A stretch of 35,050 bases of DNA. Source: CAYLRY01 sp964386535 (GTDB taxonomy: Bacteria; Chloroflexota; Dehalococcoidia; Dehalococcoidales; UBA3254). Made by a program: the position numbers and the translations under genes. Each line of letters starts with the position of its first letter. The stretch's first letter is position 1. The notes below the pieces were generated by a model, which had not been told where the DNA came from, did not search any database, and was given only the letters and a program-made list of their open reading frames with translations. Location of the stretch: contig CAYLRY010000032.1 in the NCBI GenBank assembly GCA_964386535.1, positions 1 to 35,050 of the forward strand, in the 5' to 3' direction. This document shows positions 1 through 8,738 of the stretch, piece after piece.

Positions 1-62
1 AGATGGTGGCAGCGGGGTGGCTGGGCCGTAAAACCGGAAAAGGTTTCTACGAATATAAGTAG
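1..62 (+). CDS. 3-hydroxyacyl-CoA dehydrogenase, C-terminal end (partial)
   Basis: Only the last 19 or so codons lie in the window, ending in TAG at 60-62. The residues GWLGRKTGKGFYEYK match the closing segment of the C-terminal domain of NAD-dependent 3-hydroxyacyl-CoA (3-hydroxybutyryl-CoA) dehydrogenases, where G-x-L-G-[RK]-K-[ST]-G-x-G-F-[YF] is strongly conserved. The family oxidises 3-hydroxyacyl-CoA to 3-ketoacyl-CoA with NAD. The gene lies 54 bp upstream of a thiolase and in line with an enoyl-CoA hydratase, so the last three steps of a beta-oxidation spiral sit together. Start and cofactor domain are outside the window. Confidence 0.8.
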   Translation, partial: MVAAGWLGRKTGKGFYEYK

Positions 63-116
63 CCAATAAATTAAAATATAGAATATATTAAAATAACCGG
101 AAAAGGAAATCTGAAA

Positions 117-1292
117 ATGCGAGAAGTATATGTGGCCGGGGTAGGAATGACTAAATTTGGCCGTTCCGAAACCAAGAGTCAACTGGAGCTCTTTGGCGAG
201 GCCGCCATGGACGCTCTTAATGAATCCAATCTGAAGCCCAAAGACATTGAGGCGCTGTTTCTGGGCAATGCCAACGGAGATGTCAATGAAGGTATTACGG
301 TCATGGGGTCGCATGCTGCGGCTGAGATTGGTTTAAACCATGTCCCGGCCATTAAAATGGAAGCAGCCTGTGCCTCAGGCACAATTGCCATTGTTAATGC
401 CTTTATGTGGATAGCAGCCGGATATGCGGACATTGTACTGGCAGCAGGCTGTGAGAGAAATACAGTTACCCCTACACCGGATGCTACTAGGTTAATGAAC
501 TCCGGCAATCATCACCGGTATGAAGCTTCTACCGGAATTACATTTCCGGGACTCTTTGCCATGATGTGCCATATGTACTCTCACAAGTATAATATTCCGC
601 TGGCAGAGCTGAAAGAATATATGTGTCTGGTATCCATGAAAGCCCATAAGAACGGGGCTAAAAATCCGAAGGCTCAATTCCAGAAGGAGATTACCAGGGA
701 CAAGTATTACACCAGCGCCATGATTGCCGCTCCGCTTCAGGTCTTTGATTGCTGCCCTATTTCGGATGGGGCGTCTGCCATGGTACTGTGTTCCGCAGAG
801 GCGGTTAAACGCCTGACCGACAAACCGGTCCAGATTGTGGGCGTAGGCCAGGCCAGCTCAGGTGGACTCACTACTCAGCAGGATTATACTCGCCCCATAG
901 CACGCGAAGTGTCTGTACAAAGGGCCTATAAAATGGCCGGCTTAACTCCCCGGGATATCGATCTGGTAGAGCTGCATGACTGCTTCACCATCGCTGAAAT
1001 AGTGGCCAGCGAAGGATTGGGGTTCTTTGATTTCGGGAAAGGCGCCTACGCGGTAGAGCAGGGCATAACCCAGATCGGGGGGAAAATACCTATTAATCCT
1101 TCAGGAGGCCTCAAATCCAAAGGCCATCCTGTAGGCGCTACCGGTGTGGCTCAGGGGTATGAAATTGTTAATCAGATCAGAGGCAATTGCGGTCCGCGCC
1201 AGGTAGATGGAGCTGAGATCGGTTTATCAGATACACTGGGAGGTCCATTTGCTTCAGTAGCCAATATTATTTATAAAAAGGGATGGCAATAA
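117..1292 (+). CDS. thiolase family protein (acetyl-CoA acetyltransferase / SCP2-type), catalytically complete
   Basis: The 391-residue protein has the thiolase fold. The nucleophilic cysteine is Cys85 in EAACASG, HDCF is at 287-290 (His/Asn motif region) and the GHPVGATG motif is at 336-343, so the canonical catalytic set is present. Length fits SCP2-like or DUF35-associated thiolases. The family performs CoA-dependent cleavage of 3-ketoacyl-CoA, or the reverse condensation. The next gene overlaps its stop codon and encodes a DUF35 Zn-ribbon protein, the usual obligate partner of this thiolase branch (for example BbsB with BbsA in benzoylsuccinyl-CoA cleavage). A hydroxyacyl-CoA dehydrogenase lies upstream and an enoyl-CoA hydratase downstream. 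Substrate is unknown. A purine-rich AAAGGAAA stretch precedes the ATG. Confidence 0.9.
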   Translation: MREVYVAGVGMTKFGRSETKSQLELFGEAAMDALNESNLKPKDIEALFLGNANGDVNEGITVMGSHAAAEIGLNHVPAIKMEAACASGTIAIVNAFMWIAAGYADIVLAAGCERNTVTPTPDATRLMNSGNHHRYEASTGITFPGLFAMMCHMYSHKYNIPLAELKEYMCLVSMKAHKNGAKNPKAQFQKEITRDKYYTSAMIAAPLQVFDCCPISDGASAMVLCSAEAVKRLTDKPVQIVGVGQASSGGLTTQQDYTRPIAREVSVQRAYKMAGLTPRDIDLVELHDCFTIAEIVASEGLGFFDFGKGAYAVEQGITQIGGKIPINPSGGLKSKGHPVGATGVAQGYEIVNQIRGNCGPRQVDGAEIGLSDTLGGPFASVANIIYKKGWQ

Positions 1293-1699
1293 TGGAATAT
1301 AAATTGACATTCACAACCTGGAGAGAAGGGGCCCGAGCCGGAAAACTGCTGGGACTTAAATGCCTGGAGTGCGGAACCGTCACCTGTCCCCCGCGTAAAG
1401 TTTGCTCTGCCTGCGGGGGCGAAAACCTGGATATCACCGAATTGAGCGGAAAAGGTGAAATAGTAAGTTTTACGGTATGCTATGCAGTCCCCACCGGATT
1501 TGAAGGGCCTTATGTAGTAGCCATTGCTGATCTGGAGGGCGGCGGCCGGGTAATGGGTAATGTGCTGGACATAAATCCGGAAAAAGCCGGTATGGAATTG
1601 ATAGGTAAAAAAGTACAGGTTGGCTTTAAAGAGATTCCCGGAGATTTTATGACAGGTCAGGATACACGTCTGGCCTTAACCCTGAAGGTGTTAAACTAG
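1292..1699 (+). CDS. Zn-ribbon OB-fold protein (DUF35 family), thiolase partner
   Basis: About 135 residues. An N-terminal rubredoxin-like zinc ribbon (C24, C27, C38, C41 counted from the chosen start) is followed by an OB fold beginning around the GKGEIVSFTV segment, the standard DUF35 architecture. An in-frame ATG at 1283 is possible, but it directly abuts the AAAGGG stretch at 1277-1282. The ATG at 1292 lies nine bases downstream and forms a TAATG stop-start overlap with the thiolase, so I prefer it. DUF35 proteins form heteromeric complexes with thiolase-fold enzymes and are thought to help position the acyl-CoA. Tight overlap implies translational coupling and one complex. Confidence 0.88.
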   Translation: MEYKLTFTTWREGARAGKLLGLKCLECGTVTCPPRKVCSACGGENLDITELSGKGEIVSFTVCYAVPTGFEGPYVVAIADLEGGGRVMGNVLDINPEKAGMELIGKKVQVGFKEIPGDFMTGQDTRLALTLKVLN

Positions 1700-1731
1700 A
1701 AATCCGGGCAGGTAGAGCAGGAGCGAAAGAT

Positions 1732-2511
1732 TTGGAATATTCAAGCTTGCAATTAACTAAAGACGGCGGTATCGGCATTGTTACCATAAACCGCACTCAG
1801 GTCTTAAATGCCCTGAATATGGATGTCTTCCGTGAACTTTATGGCATGTTTACTGAAATAGAAAATGATCCTGAAATCCGGGTGGTTATTCTGACCGGCG
1901 CTGGAAAAGCTTTCGTGGCCGGAGTGGATATTCTGGGCATGAAAGATAATAACCCGGTGACCATCGAGAAATTTATAAAAATAGCCCGCCAGGCAGGTGA
2001 TGCCATTTTCAATTTAAGCAAACCTGTAATTGCAGCTATTAATGGATATGCCTTTGGCGGGGGTAATGAGCTGGCCCTGGCCTGCGATCTGAGGATCGCC
2101 TCGGAGAATGCGCAGTTTGGCCAGCAGGAGATAAACCTGGGGATTGTGCCCGGGGGAGGCGCCATGCAAAAGCTTCCCAGGCTCGTCGGTATGGCTAAGG
2201 CTAAAGAAATTGTTTTTACCGGAGAAGTTTTTAACGCCCAAACCGCTCTGGAAATCGGTATGATTAATAAAGTGGTACCCGCTGAAAAATTGATGGATGA
2301 GGCCAGAGCTCTGGCCCGGAAATTATTGACTAAAAGCAGTGTAGCTCTGGCTTATGCTAAAAAATCCATGAATAGCGGAATGGACATGAGTTTATCCTCA
2401 GCCATGGACATGGATGAATGCTTTTTTGCCCGCTGTTTTTCAACGGAAGACCAGAAGGAAGGAATGCAGGCTTTCAGTGAGAAAAGGAAGCCGCAGTTTA
2501 AAAATCGATAG
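1732..2511 (+). CDS. enoyl-CoA hydratase/isomerase (crotonase family)
   Basis: 259 residues, normal crotonase length. The oxyanion-hole segment AFVAGVDI (60-67) and the GYAFGGGNELALACD segment (105-119) are intact. Both acidic residues used by true hydratases are present: Glu113 (in NELAL) and Glu133 (in QQEINLG), equivalent to the two catalytic glutamates of rat mitochondrial hydratase. This argues for hydration of trans-2-enoyl-CoA rather than only isomerase or dehalogenase activity. The start is TTG at 1732, preceded at eight bases by AGGAG (1719-1723); no better in-frame ATG exists near the conserved N-terminus. It is the last gene of the beta-oxidation-like operon, 32 bp after the DUF35 gene. 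Confidence 0.9.
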   Translation: MEYSSLQLTKDGGIGIVTINRTQVLNALNMDVFRELYGMFTEIENDPEIRVVILTGAGKAFVAGVDILGMKDNNPVTIEKFIKIARQAGDAIFNLSKPVIAAINGYAFGGGNELALACDLRIASENAQFGQQEINLGIVPGGGAMQKLPRLVGMAKAKEIVFTGEVFNAQTALEIGMINKVVPAEKLMDEARALARKLLTKSSVALAYAKKSMNSGMDMSLSSAMDMDECFFARCFSTEDQKEGMQAFSEKRKPQFKNR

Positions 2512-3152
2512 ATGAGCATGGCTTAAATCTACTCTTAGGTTATATCAAGTAAGCAAGACTTTACTGCACCAGCTAGGCGAAAATATACAGTATTGTTTTG
2601 ATTCGCTGGATAGTCAAGAGTGGATAAGTTTTAAGTGGCTGAATAAACCGTATTTTCAGCAAGTCCTATTTTAACCTGCTCATCCTCAGGCGTTTAAAAC
2701 ATAGTTGCGCCGTAAAGCTCCCGGGTTGTTCTGGATTTTTATGTTTTGGAATATTGGATTGGATTTGGATTTGATTTTTCGGTTGCCCGGTTTAGCCGGG
2801 TGAAGGATGGTTTTTTAGAGGTTAGTGAACAGACCAGGTTCACTAGCTCACTTTTTCATCTCCTTCCTCCTTAGAATGAGCCACATATATAGGGGAGTAT
2901 ATGTGGCTCATTCACTTTATGAATATGGTGATTTTCCGGTCTGGTCCAGGTTTTTCTTCAGGCCGCCTGTAGTGTATACCTTTGTCAGGCTTATGCCGGG
3001 TTTATTTACCGGTTTTTAACATGATATAAGAATGCTATAATTGAATAATTATATTATATTTTAATTTATTATAAACTAATAAATATTAATCTTAATATTA
3101 CTATACATAAAATACTTTTATAGTAAAAATATTTTCAATGCGGAGGTACATT
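2512..3152. other. intergenic region with hairpins, no supported gene
   Basis: About 640 bp between the hydratase and the MmgE/PrpD gene. It holds a small GC hairpin (2786-2790 with 2796-2800) followed ten bases later by six Ts (2811-2816), a possible terminator for the upstream operon. It also holds an 8-bp inverted repeat (2823-2830 with 2838-2845) and the long hairpin listed separately. Positions 3020-3130 are very AT-rich and probably contain the MmgE/PrpD promoter, but I cannot fix its hexamers. A 64-codon open frame at 2825-3019 spans the hairpins and looks non-coding. Confidence 0.5.
2874..2913. repeat. perfect 16-bp inverted repeat (stem-loop)
   Basis: GAATGAGCCACATATA at 2874-2889 is exactly complementary to 2898-2913, with an 8-nt G-rich loop. 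No U-run follows on either side, so it is not a classical intrinsic terminator. It could be an mRNA-stabilising hairpin, a protein-binding dyad, or the remnant of a mobile-element end. No second copy was noticed in the window. Confidence 0.75.
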
Positions 3153-4547
3153 ATGAGTATTCTGGATAAGCTGACCACCTATTTAGTTGAGACCGATTAC
3201 AGCGCTTTACCGCCAGAGGTTATTGAGGCAACTCGAAAGCAAATCCTTGATACACTTGGGGTGATAGTGGCCGGCACCACCTGTGGCATTAAGGGAGAAA
3301 TGTCCGGATTGACTGATATAGTCAAGAAATGGGGAGGCAAAGAGGAAAGCACCATCCTGGGTTTTAATGTGAGAGTACCTGCCCCTGAAGCTGCCTTCAT
3401 TAACGCCATCTCCGGTATGCGTCTTGACTACGATGATACCATAGTCACCTGGATAAACCTTCACTGCTCCAGCGTTATCGTGCCGGTGGCTTTGGCCATG
3501 GCAGAGAGTCAGGGAAAGATCACAGGGCGTGAATTGATTTCCTCCGTGGCTTTAGGATATGACCTGGCCTGCCGTATTAAACAGGCCTCCGGCCGCAACG
3601 CCGACAGGCTTATCAGGTTTAGTTGCGCTTTTTTCGGCGCTGCGGCCACGGCTGGAAAGATACTCAGGCTGGATGGCAACCAGTTTCAAAACGCCCTTTC
3701 CCTTGCTTTCCACCAGATGAGCGGTGCCGGCAATGATGCCCCCGGATTGCGTGCCGGCGCCGGTTTAAAAGGCCTGGGCAACGGTTTTGCCGCCAGAGGT
3801 GGGATCCTCAGTGCACTCATTGCCGAAAAAGGGTTTGTCGCCTCCAAAGATTTCCTGGAACCAGGTAACAAAGAAAATTATTACATGCTGTTTTGTGAAG
3901 GAGCTTACTTGCCGTGGTTGTTGACATTAGATCTGGGCAAAACATTTGCGGGAACTCAGGTCAGCCAGAAGGAATATCCCTGTTGCCATGGCCAGCATGC
4001 TTCAATTGAGGCCGCTTTGCATCTTGTGAAAGAAAACGGGATCAAAGCAGAAGAAATAGCGGAGATTACCCTCCATTTAAGCCCGCAAGACTATGGTCTC
4101 CTTGCCAGTCCATTGGAAAAGAAGCAGAATCCGCAGAATGTTATGGAGTTGCAATTCAGCATTTTGTGGGGAATAGCCAGTGCTGTGGTTTATGGTGAGG
4201 CCGGATTCAGGAATTTCTCATTGGAGGCGCTGGGGGACAACAGGATTAGAGACCTGGTATACAAAGTCACTCCTCAAATCGATATGGCCATGGCAGTCTA
4301 TCAGGGCTTTCCCCCTGCCGCTGTAGATATAAGGATGAAAAACGGGAAAATTTACACCCGGCGGGTAGATCATCCCTTTGGTACAGTCGGTAATCCAATG
4401 AACTTTGACGATATTACGATCAAGTTCCGAGAGTGTTGCCAGCACTCTTTTCACCCTATACCGGTTGAAAATCAGGAACAGGTGATATCACTTGTAAGGA
4501 ACCTGGAGGAAGTTGCAGATGCTGGACAGCTTGCCCGCCTCCTGTAA
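3153..4547 (+). CDS. MmgE/PrpD family protein (copy 1)
   Basis: 464 residues from the ATG at 3153. That start has GGAGG (3142-3146) six bases upstream, whereas an ATG at 3138 would place the ribosome-binding site inside the gene. The sequence has the family's N-terminal helical domain (DTLGVIVAG near 30), a RLDYDDT segment near 92 and the hallmark KEYPCCHGQH segment near 275-285. The family includes 2-methylcitrate dehydratase (PrpD) and cis-aconitate decarboxylase, cofactor-free enzymes that act on tricarboxylates. Many anaerobe copies in catabolic clusters have no known substrate. A paralogue of similar length lies at 24075-25472, so this is one half of a duplicated pair. No prpB/prpC (methylcitrate cycle) is present, so classical propionate use is not supported. 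Confidence 0.88.
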   Translation: MSILDKLTTYLVETDYSALPPEVIEATRKQILDTLGVIVAGTTCGIKGEMSGLTDIVKKWGGKEESTILGFNVRVPAPEAAFINAISGMRLDYDDTIVTWINLHCSSVIVPVALAMAESQGKITGRELISSVALGYDLACRIKQASGRNADRLIRFSCAFFGAAATAGKILRLDGNQFQNALSLAFHQMSGAGNDAPGLRAGAGLKGLGNGFAARGGILSALIAEKGFVASKDFLEPGNKENYYMLFCEGAYLPWLLTLDLGKTFAGTQVSQKEYPCCHGQHASIEAALHLVKENGIKAEEIAEITLHLSPQDYGLLASPLEKKQNPQNVMELQFSILWGIASAVVYGEAGFRNFSLEALGDNRIRDLVYKVTPQIDMAMAVYQGFPPAAVDIRMKNGKIYTRRVDHPFGTVGNPMNFDDITIKFRECCQHSFHPIPVENQEQVISLVRNLEEVADAGQLARLL

Positions 4548-4739
4548 AAAGGTTTCCGCCCTAGGCAACATATTTACCGGGTAACGGCAGTGATTTTTGT
4601 ATCCGGGAGATTGATTTACAGCTTTGGTTTGAATGCATGTAAGAAATTGATCTAACCACGAAAAAGGGGATTGCTATCAGGCAATGTTCTGAACATAACC
4701 CTGCTGATCATAGATATGCAGCAACATTGAGTTAAAAAA

Positions 4740-4768
4740 AGGAGCCGGGGGTTATTTATCCGGCTCCT
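4740..4768. terminator. bidirectional intrinsic terminator between convergent genes
   Basis: A 9-bp GC-rich stem (AGGAGCCGG at 4740-4748 with its complement at 4760-4768) and an 11-nt loop. Plus-strand transcripts run into GTTTTAG. Minus-strand transcripts run into seven Ts (A-run 4733-4739). It separates the MmgE/PrpD gene (+) from the AOR gene (-). The rest of the 4548-4878 gap shows nothing I can support. Confidence 0.82.
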
Positions 4769-4878
4769 GTTTTAGTTAGAAGGATAGAAAAAGCTCGTAT
4801 TTTACCAATATAACCTTCCCAGTCTTCCTTCGTTAGTTTTAGTTCGATTGGAAAAATTAAACGGCTCTCAGTTTAATC

Positions 4879-6723
4879 CTATCGCGGTCCGGGAGGCCCC
4901 CCACCTGCAGGCGCAGGCCAGAGGTCCTTGGCCACATCTTCTAGGCCCAGCGCTATAAGCTTATCCCTGGAAGGCTTGGTTGAGACCCGGTCCCAGCCCA
5001 GAGCCCCTAGGTTCCAGTATATCTGCGCCTCAATATCTGCCCTCACACCGGCAAGCGGACCCTTGTCCTGAGGAGGATCACCGATAATTCTGGGGTGTAC
5101 CTTCCAATTAATAGGATTAATGCCCTCGCGCAGATTGAAAGCGTGCCTTAAGGTGGTAATCCTTTCCCCGGCTCTCATCAGGTCCGGCATTGAGACGTTC
5201 CATCCTGTGGCTGCGTTTAGATATCCTGGCCAGAACTTGCTGGCATCTATCCCCATGGAACTGAACACGCAAAGTCCCAGAGCGTTCAGGACAATATCCC
5301 GAAAACCACTGGGTCCGAAGCCCGCGGTATGGCGGCCCGGAGTTGGATCCATCTGATAGCGAGCCGCCGGGTTTGTGTCCCTGGCGCTCCGGATGAGCTT
5401 GGGGTCATGCATGCCCAGCTCCTGCCCTCCGATATGCACTGCATACTTCTCGGCGCCTTTACCTATTTTCTCTGCTGCTACCTTGACCCCGTCGGCCAGG
5501 ATATCACCAAAGTCTTCTCTTTTGGCCATCTTCTCCAACATGGCAATCATGGCCTGTGGATTGCCCCATTTCAAATCGATCCCGCCGGTATCCTTGGCTG
5601 TGATGATGCCGTGTTCGTAACACTCCATAGCGAAAGATATAATGGTGCCGGCGGAAATGGTGTCCAGGCCGTAGCTGTTGCAGATATGATTGGCCATATT
5701 GAGCGCCTCGTGGTCAGTGACCAAACAGTTGGATCCGAAAGCAGCCTGGGTTTCATACTCAATGCGCCGGGTTCCCGCAGGGTATTTATACTGACCTTCG
5801 CCTGCTTTCAGTGCCGCCTGACAGGCAATAGGACAGTGCCAGCAACCGTACCGCCTATCAATATTCTGGATAAAATAATCACCTTTGAGGCCAGAGACAT
5901 CTGGCAGGTCAATGACGCCGATACCTCCCCAGTTTTTAACCGGCGAATCGCCGGTCTGAGCTGAACGGTCCGCATTACCTGAAGTTCCTGCGTGATGAAA
6001 CGACTCGATGAATGATTTTCCTCCCGGCCCTGGCGCCCTCAAAGCTTCCACATGCTCACGGCGCAACTTATCGAATTCTTCTTTATGGGCCAGGTTGACC
6101 GGCATGCTGCCCCTCGCCGCTACTGCCTTGAGCTTCTTGGAGCCCATGACCGCCCCCAGCCCGGAGCGGGCCGCCGCAGCACCCCTGGTGGTGATAATGC
6201 TGGAAACAAGGGAGAGTTTCTCCCCGGACGGGCCGATGCAGATGGACTCGACATCTTTTCCCAGCTCAGCCTTTATTGCATCCTCTATATCATAGGTGTT
6301 CTTCCCCCAGAGGTGACGGGCATCCTTTATCTCTGTCTTGCCGTTGTCAATAAACACGTAGACCGGTTTGGGTGCCAAGCCTGTGAAAAAAACAGCATCA
6401 TAACCGGCGAATTTAAGAAAAGGCCCGAAATCCCCTCCTGAATTGGCATCCCCCCATCCACCGGTAAGCGGTGATTTAGCTACAGCCTGATATCTGACAC
6501 CTGTAACGGCAGGGGTACCGGTAAGAGGGCCGGTTATGATCCCCAGAGTATTCTCCGGTCCCAGCGGGTCAACGCCCGCCTTCTGGCGGCTGTAAAGAAT
6601 CCTGGCCCCGATGCCATATCCTCCGAGGAAGTCCCGGTAAAGGCTTTCATCGGGAGTTTCCTCCGTGATCTTCCCCGTGGAAAGATCCACGAACAAGAGC
6701 TTCCCCATATATCCAGTAACCAT
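4879..6723 (-). CDS. aldehyde:ferredoxin oxidoreductase (tungsten/molybdopterin type)
   Basis: 614 residues, typical AOR length. The N-terminal domain begins with the family signature around GKLLFVDLSTGKI and contains the tungstopterin-binding GGWGDANSGGDFGP region (88-101). The single [4Fe-4S] cluster ligands are visible as C294, C297 and C301 (CWHCPIAC) and the distant C485 (GLCVFSSMG). The family interconverts aldehydes and carboxylates with ferredoxin in the cytoplasm of anaerobes. Some homologues, such as BamB in benzoyl-CoA reductase, act in other reductions. It is the last gene of the SBP1-SDR-SnoaL-CapA series and ends at the terminator 4740-4768. AAAGGAG precedes its ATG. No MoaD-like or ferredoxin gene accompanies it. 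Substrate unknown. Confidence 0.93.
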   Translation of the reverse strand: MVTGYMGKLLFVDLSTGKITEETPDESLYRDFLGGYGIGARILYSRQKAGVDPLGPENTLGIITGPLTGTPAVTGVRYQAVAKSPLTGGWGDANSGGDFGPFLKFAGYDAVFFTGLAPKPVYVFIDNGKTEIKDARHLWGKNTYDIEDAIKAELGKDVESICIGPSGEKLSLVSSIITTRGAAAARSGLGAVMGSKKLKAVAARGSMPVNLAHKEEFDKLRREHVEALRAPGPGGKSFIESFHHAGTSGNADRSAQTGDSPVKNWGGIGVIDLPDVSGLKGDYFIQNIDRRYGCWHCPIACQAALKAGEGQYKYPAGTRRIEYETQAAFGSNCLVTDHEALNMANHICNSYGLDTISAGTIISFAMECYEHGIITAKDTGGIDLKWGNPQAMIAMLEKMAKREDFGDILADGVKVAAEKIGKGAEKYAVHIGGQELGMHDPKLIRSARDTNPAARYQMDPTPGRHTAGFGPSGFRDIVLNALGLCVFSSMGIDASKFWPGYLNAATGWNVSMPDLMRAGERITTLRHAFNLREGINPINWKVHPRIIGDPPQDKGPLAGVRADIEAQIYWNLGALGWDRVSTKPSRDKLIALGLEDVAKDLWPAPAGGGPPGPR

Positions 6724-6864
6724 TTTTTCTCCTTTCGGTTATTAATTGATATCCACAAAACTGAAAATTATTGGCTTTGGGTTACATTACTTCCTGGTCT
6801 CACTTTTATGCTGGATATGGATAGATCTCAGGTTGTTTAGCAGACCTCAAGAGCTTAATTGGTT

Positions 6865-7995
6865 TCATCCGATAATCATGACTTCGTTGCCTTTAACCTC
6901 GTATTTGGTATCAAGGCCCTGATCCCTGGTAATGTCTTCCATATACTTTACTATTTCCCCGAACCGCCTATCATCTGGTCTCAAAATCTCCGGTTCCGCC
7001 TGCTGGTTAATAATAGTGGGGAGAAATGAAACCTTTTTAATCTTTTTTCCGGAAATGATGCATTTTGCTATAAGCGTTTTCCGGGAATCAGGCGGAAAGG
7101 GAAAACTGGGATAGTCCGGGTAAGGTGGATTCCAATCAGGGTTAAGGCCGTGTGCTTTCTCTCTGAAAGCAGGGTTTGCTGTGCGTTCCGCGGTCATAAA
7201 TAGTAGCTCCAGAGCGAAATTGCACAGGCTGTAAAATATTACTTTTCCGGAGTATACCTCAATCCCCTTGAGTATATGAGCGTGATGCTGGAGTACAAGA
7301 TCAGCTCCTGCGTCGATAGCAGCATGGGCAATATCTCTCTGGTATTCAGCGATTACAGCAGGAGTGAAATGGATGCCGCAATGCATGGAGACGATGACCA
7401 GGTCAGCTTGCGATTTGGCTTTTTTCACATCCCCCATCATCGCTTGAAGATCGTTTCGGTATGGGAAGGTATGTATACGACAGGGCGTGCCGGGTTGAGA
7501 AGGGTCAGTCGGTTCATAAAGCGTCCAGGCCCTTAGAGGAGCGCAGCCTGGTCTGTTGTGCTCAGCCCAATGTCCTTGAGGTATAACCGAGTTGTAGGCC
7601 AGGAAAGCTATGCTGGTATTTTTGCGTTCAATAATCGCCGGTCTCCTGGCTTCTTCAATGTTCTTTCCAACACCTATAACCGGGAGTCCCTGTTTCTTCA
7701 GATTGTCCATTGTATCAAAGAAAGCATCCACCCCAGCCTCTAGGCAGTGATTCCCGGCAAAAGAGACCACATTAAACCCCGCCTGCTTGATTGCCTCAGC
7801 TATTTTAGGATTACGGGCGTTTTCTGCCAGACCCACTCCTCGATTGGATAGATTGCACTCAAGCTGGGTAAAGGCGAAATCTCCCTCCCTGATAGTATCT
7901 CGAACATGTCTGAATATGGATGCCGGATCCTCTCTGTCAGGTCCTATATCACCCACAGCATACAATGTAATATCTTGATCATTCCTGTTTGCCAT
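6865..7995 (-). CDS. CapA-family protein (calcineurin-like/poly-gamma-glutamate-type), copy 1
   Basis: 376 residues from the ATG at 7995, chosen because AAGGGG lies about six bases upstream; a longer frame to 8064 lacks such a site. CapA-family marks are VGDIGPDR near the N-terminus, the GNHCLEAG segment (family N-H-x-x-D/E metal motif), an HCGIHF segment and the HHAHILKGIEVYSGKVI segment near the C-terminal third. There is no signal peptide or membrane anchor, unlike CapA/PgsA of capsule operons, so it is probably a cytoplasmic metallo-hydrolase-like enzyme. It sits between the SnoaL-fold gene and AOR on the same strand, and a paralogue is at 15182-16318. Role in the pathway is unknown; hydrolysis of an amide or ester intermediate is only a guess. 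Confidence 0.82.
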   Translation of the reverse strand: MANRNDQDITLYAVGDIGPDREDPASIFRHVRDTIREGDFAFTQLECNLSNRGVGLAENARNPKIAEAIKQAGFNVVSFAGNHCLEAGVDAFFDTMDNLKKQGLPVIGVGKNIEEARRPAIIERKNTSIAFLAYNSVIPQGHWAEHNRPGCAPLRAWTLYEPTDPSQPGTPCRIHTFPYRNDLQAMMGDVKKAKSQADLVIVSMHCGIHFTPAVIAEYQRDIAHAAIDAGADLVLQHHAHILKGIEVYSGKVIFYSLCNFALELLFMTAERTANPAFREKAHGLNPDWNPPYPDYPSFPFPPDSRKTLIAKCIISGKKIKKVSFLPTIINQQAEPEILRPDDRRFGEIVKYMEDITRDQGLDTKYEVKGNEVMIIG

Positions 7996-8114
7996 TTTGA
8001 CCCCTTTTCTCTGGTCCATGCATTGAAAATCATCAGGCCAACCCCAATTTCGAAGTTGCTCCATGTTAAGTCAATGCTGCCCAGTTTTTTATTTAAGTTG
8101 ACATCCAGCATTTT

Positions 8115-8738
8115 TTACTTACCAGTAACCGGGTGCTTCCAGTGGAAGGGAAGCATTTTCATGTTGGGATACGGATGATAGAAAGTAGGATCTTCATCAC
8201 GTCCCGGTGCATTCCCAACCGCCATATTGGGCATCTCGGCCCAACCTCCTTCAATCGGTGATCTGTAATGAAGGCTCATGAACATCTTTTGGAACTTCCA
8301 TACTCCGTCTTCTTTAACGAACTCATTTTCGTATACACCGTGTCCCAGGATTGACCTGTTCGGCCCCCCAGGCTCTATAGGCCTGGCCTGTATCATCACC
8401 AGATACCATCTCCCTTTGGCAGTCTTTCCATTAGGATCAACAGTAACCACCCCCTGATGTTGCATATGGAAAGCCATGCCTCCAGGTCTGAGCTCTTTCA
8501 GGTCTCCTCCCCCTCCTCCTCTTCCCAGATATCCGAAGAAAAACCTCTTTATGCCTTCCTTTCCCTTGAAAACGCCCCGGTCGCCTATCTCAATGGATTC
8601 CGCATTGTCCGAGAAACAGTCCACAATCTTCTGCATTTGGCCGTTATCCAGATAATATCCATATATCTTTTCCAGCCTGTCTATCTCTATGATATCTTCA
8701 ATATTCTGTAACCTTTTCTCTATATCTTTTAGATTCAT
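8115..8738 (-). CDS. SnoaL-like / NTF2-fold protein (SnoaL_4 type), copy 1
   Basis: 207 residues. A short N-terminal helix (EKRLQNIEDIIEIDRLEKIY) leads into an alpha+beta cone. The order of motifs resembles bile acid 7-alpha-dehydratase BaiE: Tyr26 and Asp31 (Y-x4-D), the HMQH segment (His91/His94), and GRWYL (109-113). From memory of BaiE (Tyr30, Asp35, His83, Arg146), the first three have counterparts here, while the arginine position appears to be occupied by another residue near SLHYR. The family includes dehydratases, isomerases and cyclases acting on polycyclic substrates. The C-terminal HWKHPVTGK reappears as a relic at 21945-21998. It lies between the SDR and CapA genes in the P1-driven series. 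Dehydratase function is inference. Confidence 0.78.
   Translation of the reverse strand: MNLKDIEKRLQNIEDIIEIDRLEKIYGYYLDNGQMQKIVDCFSDNAESIEIGDRGVFKGKEGIKRFFFGYLGRGGGGGDLKELRPGGMAFHMQHQGVVTVDPNGKTAKGRWYLVMIQARPIEPGGPNRSILGHGVYENEFVKEDGVWKFQKMFMSLHYRSPIEGGWAEMPNMAVGNAPGRDEDPTFYHPYPNMKMLPFHWKHPVTGK

Noticed and set aside
2825..3019. 64-codon plus-strand frame
   Set aside because: It runs through two strong inverted repeats, has no ribosome-binding site and no recognisable domain or low-complexity-free protein character.
5329..5964. 211-codon plus-strand frame
   Set aside because: Lies wholly antisense to the AOR gene, whose cluster-binding motifs are unmistakable.
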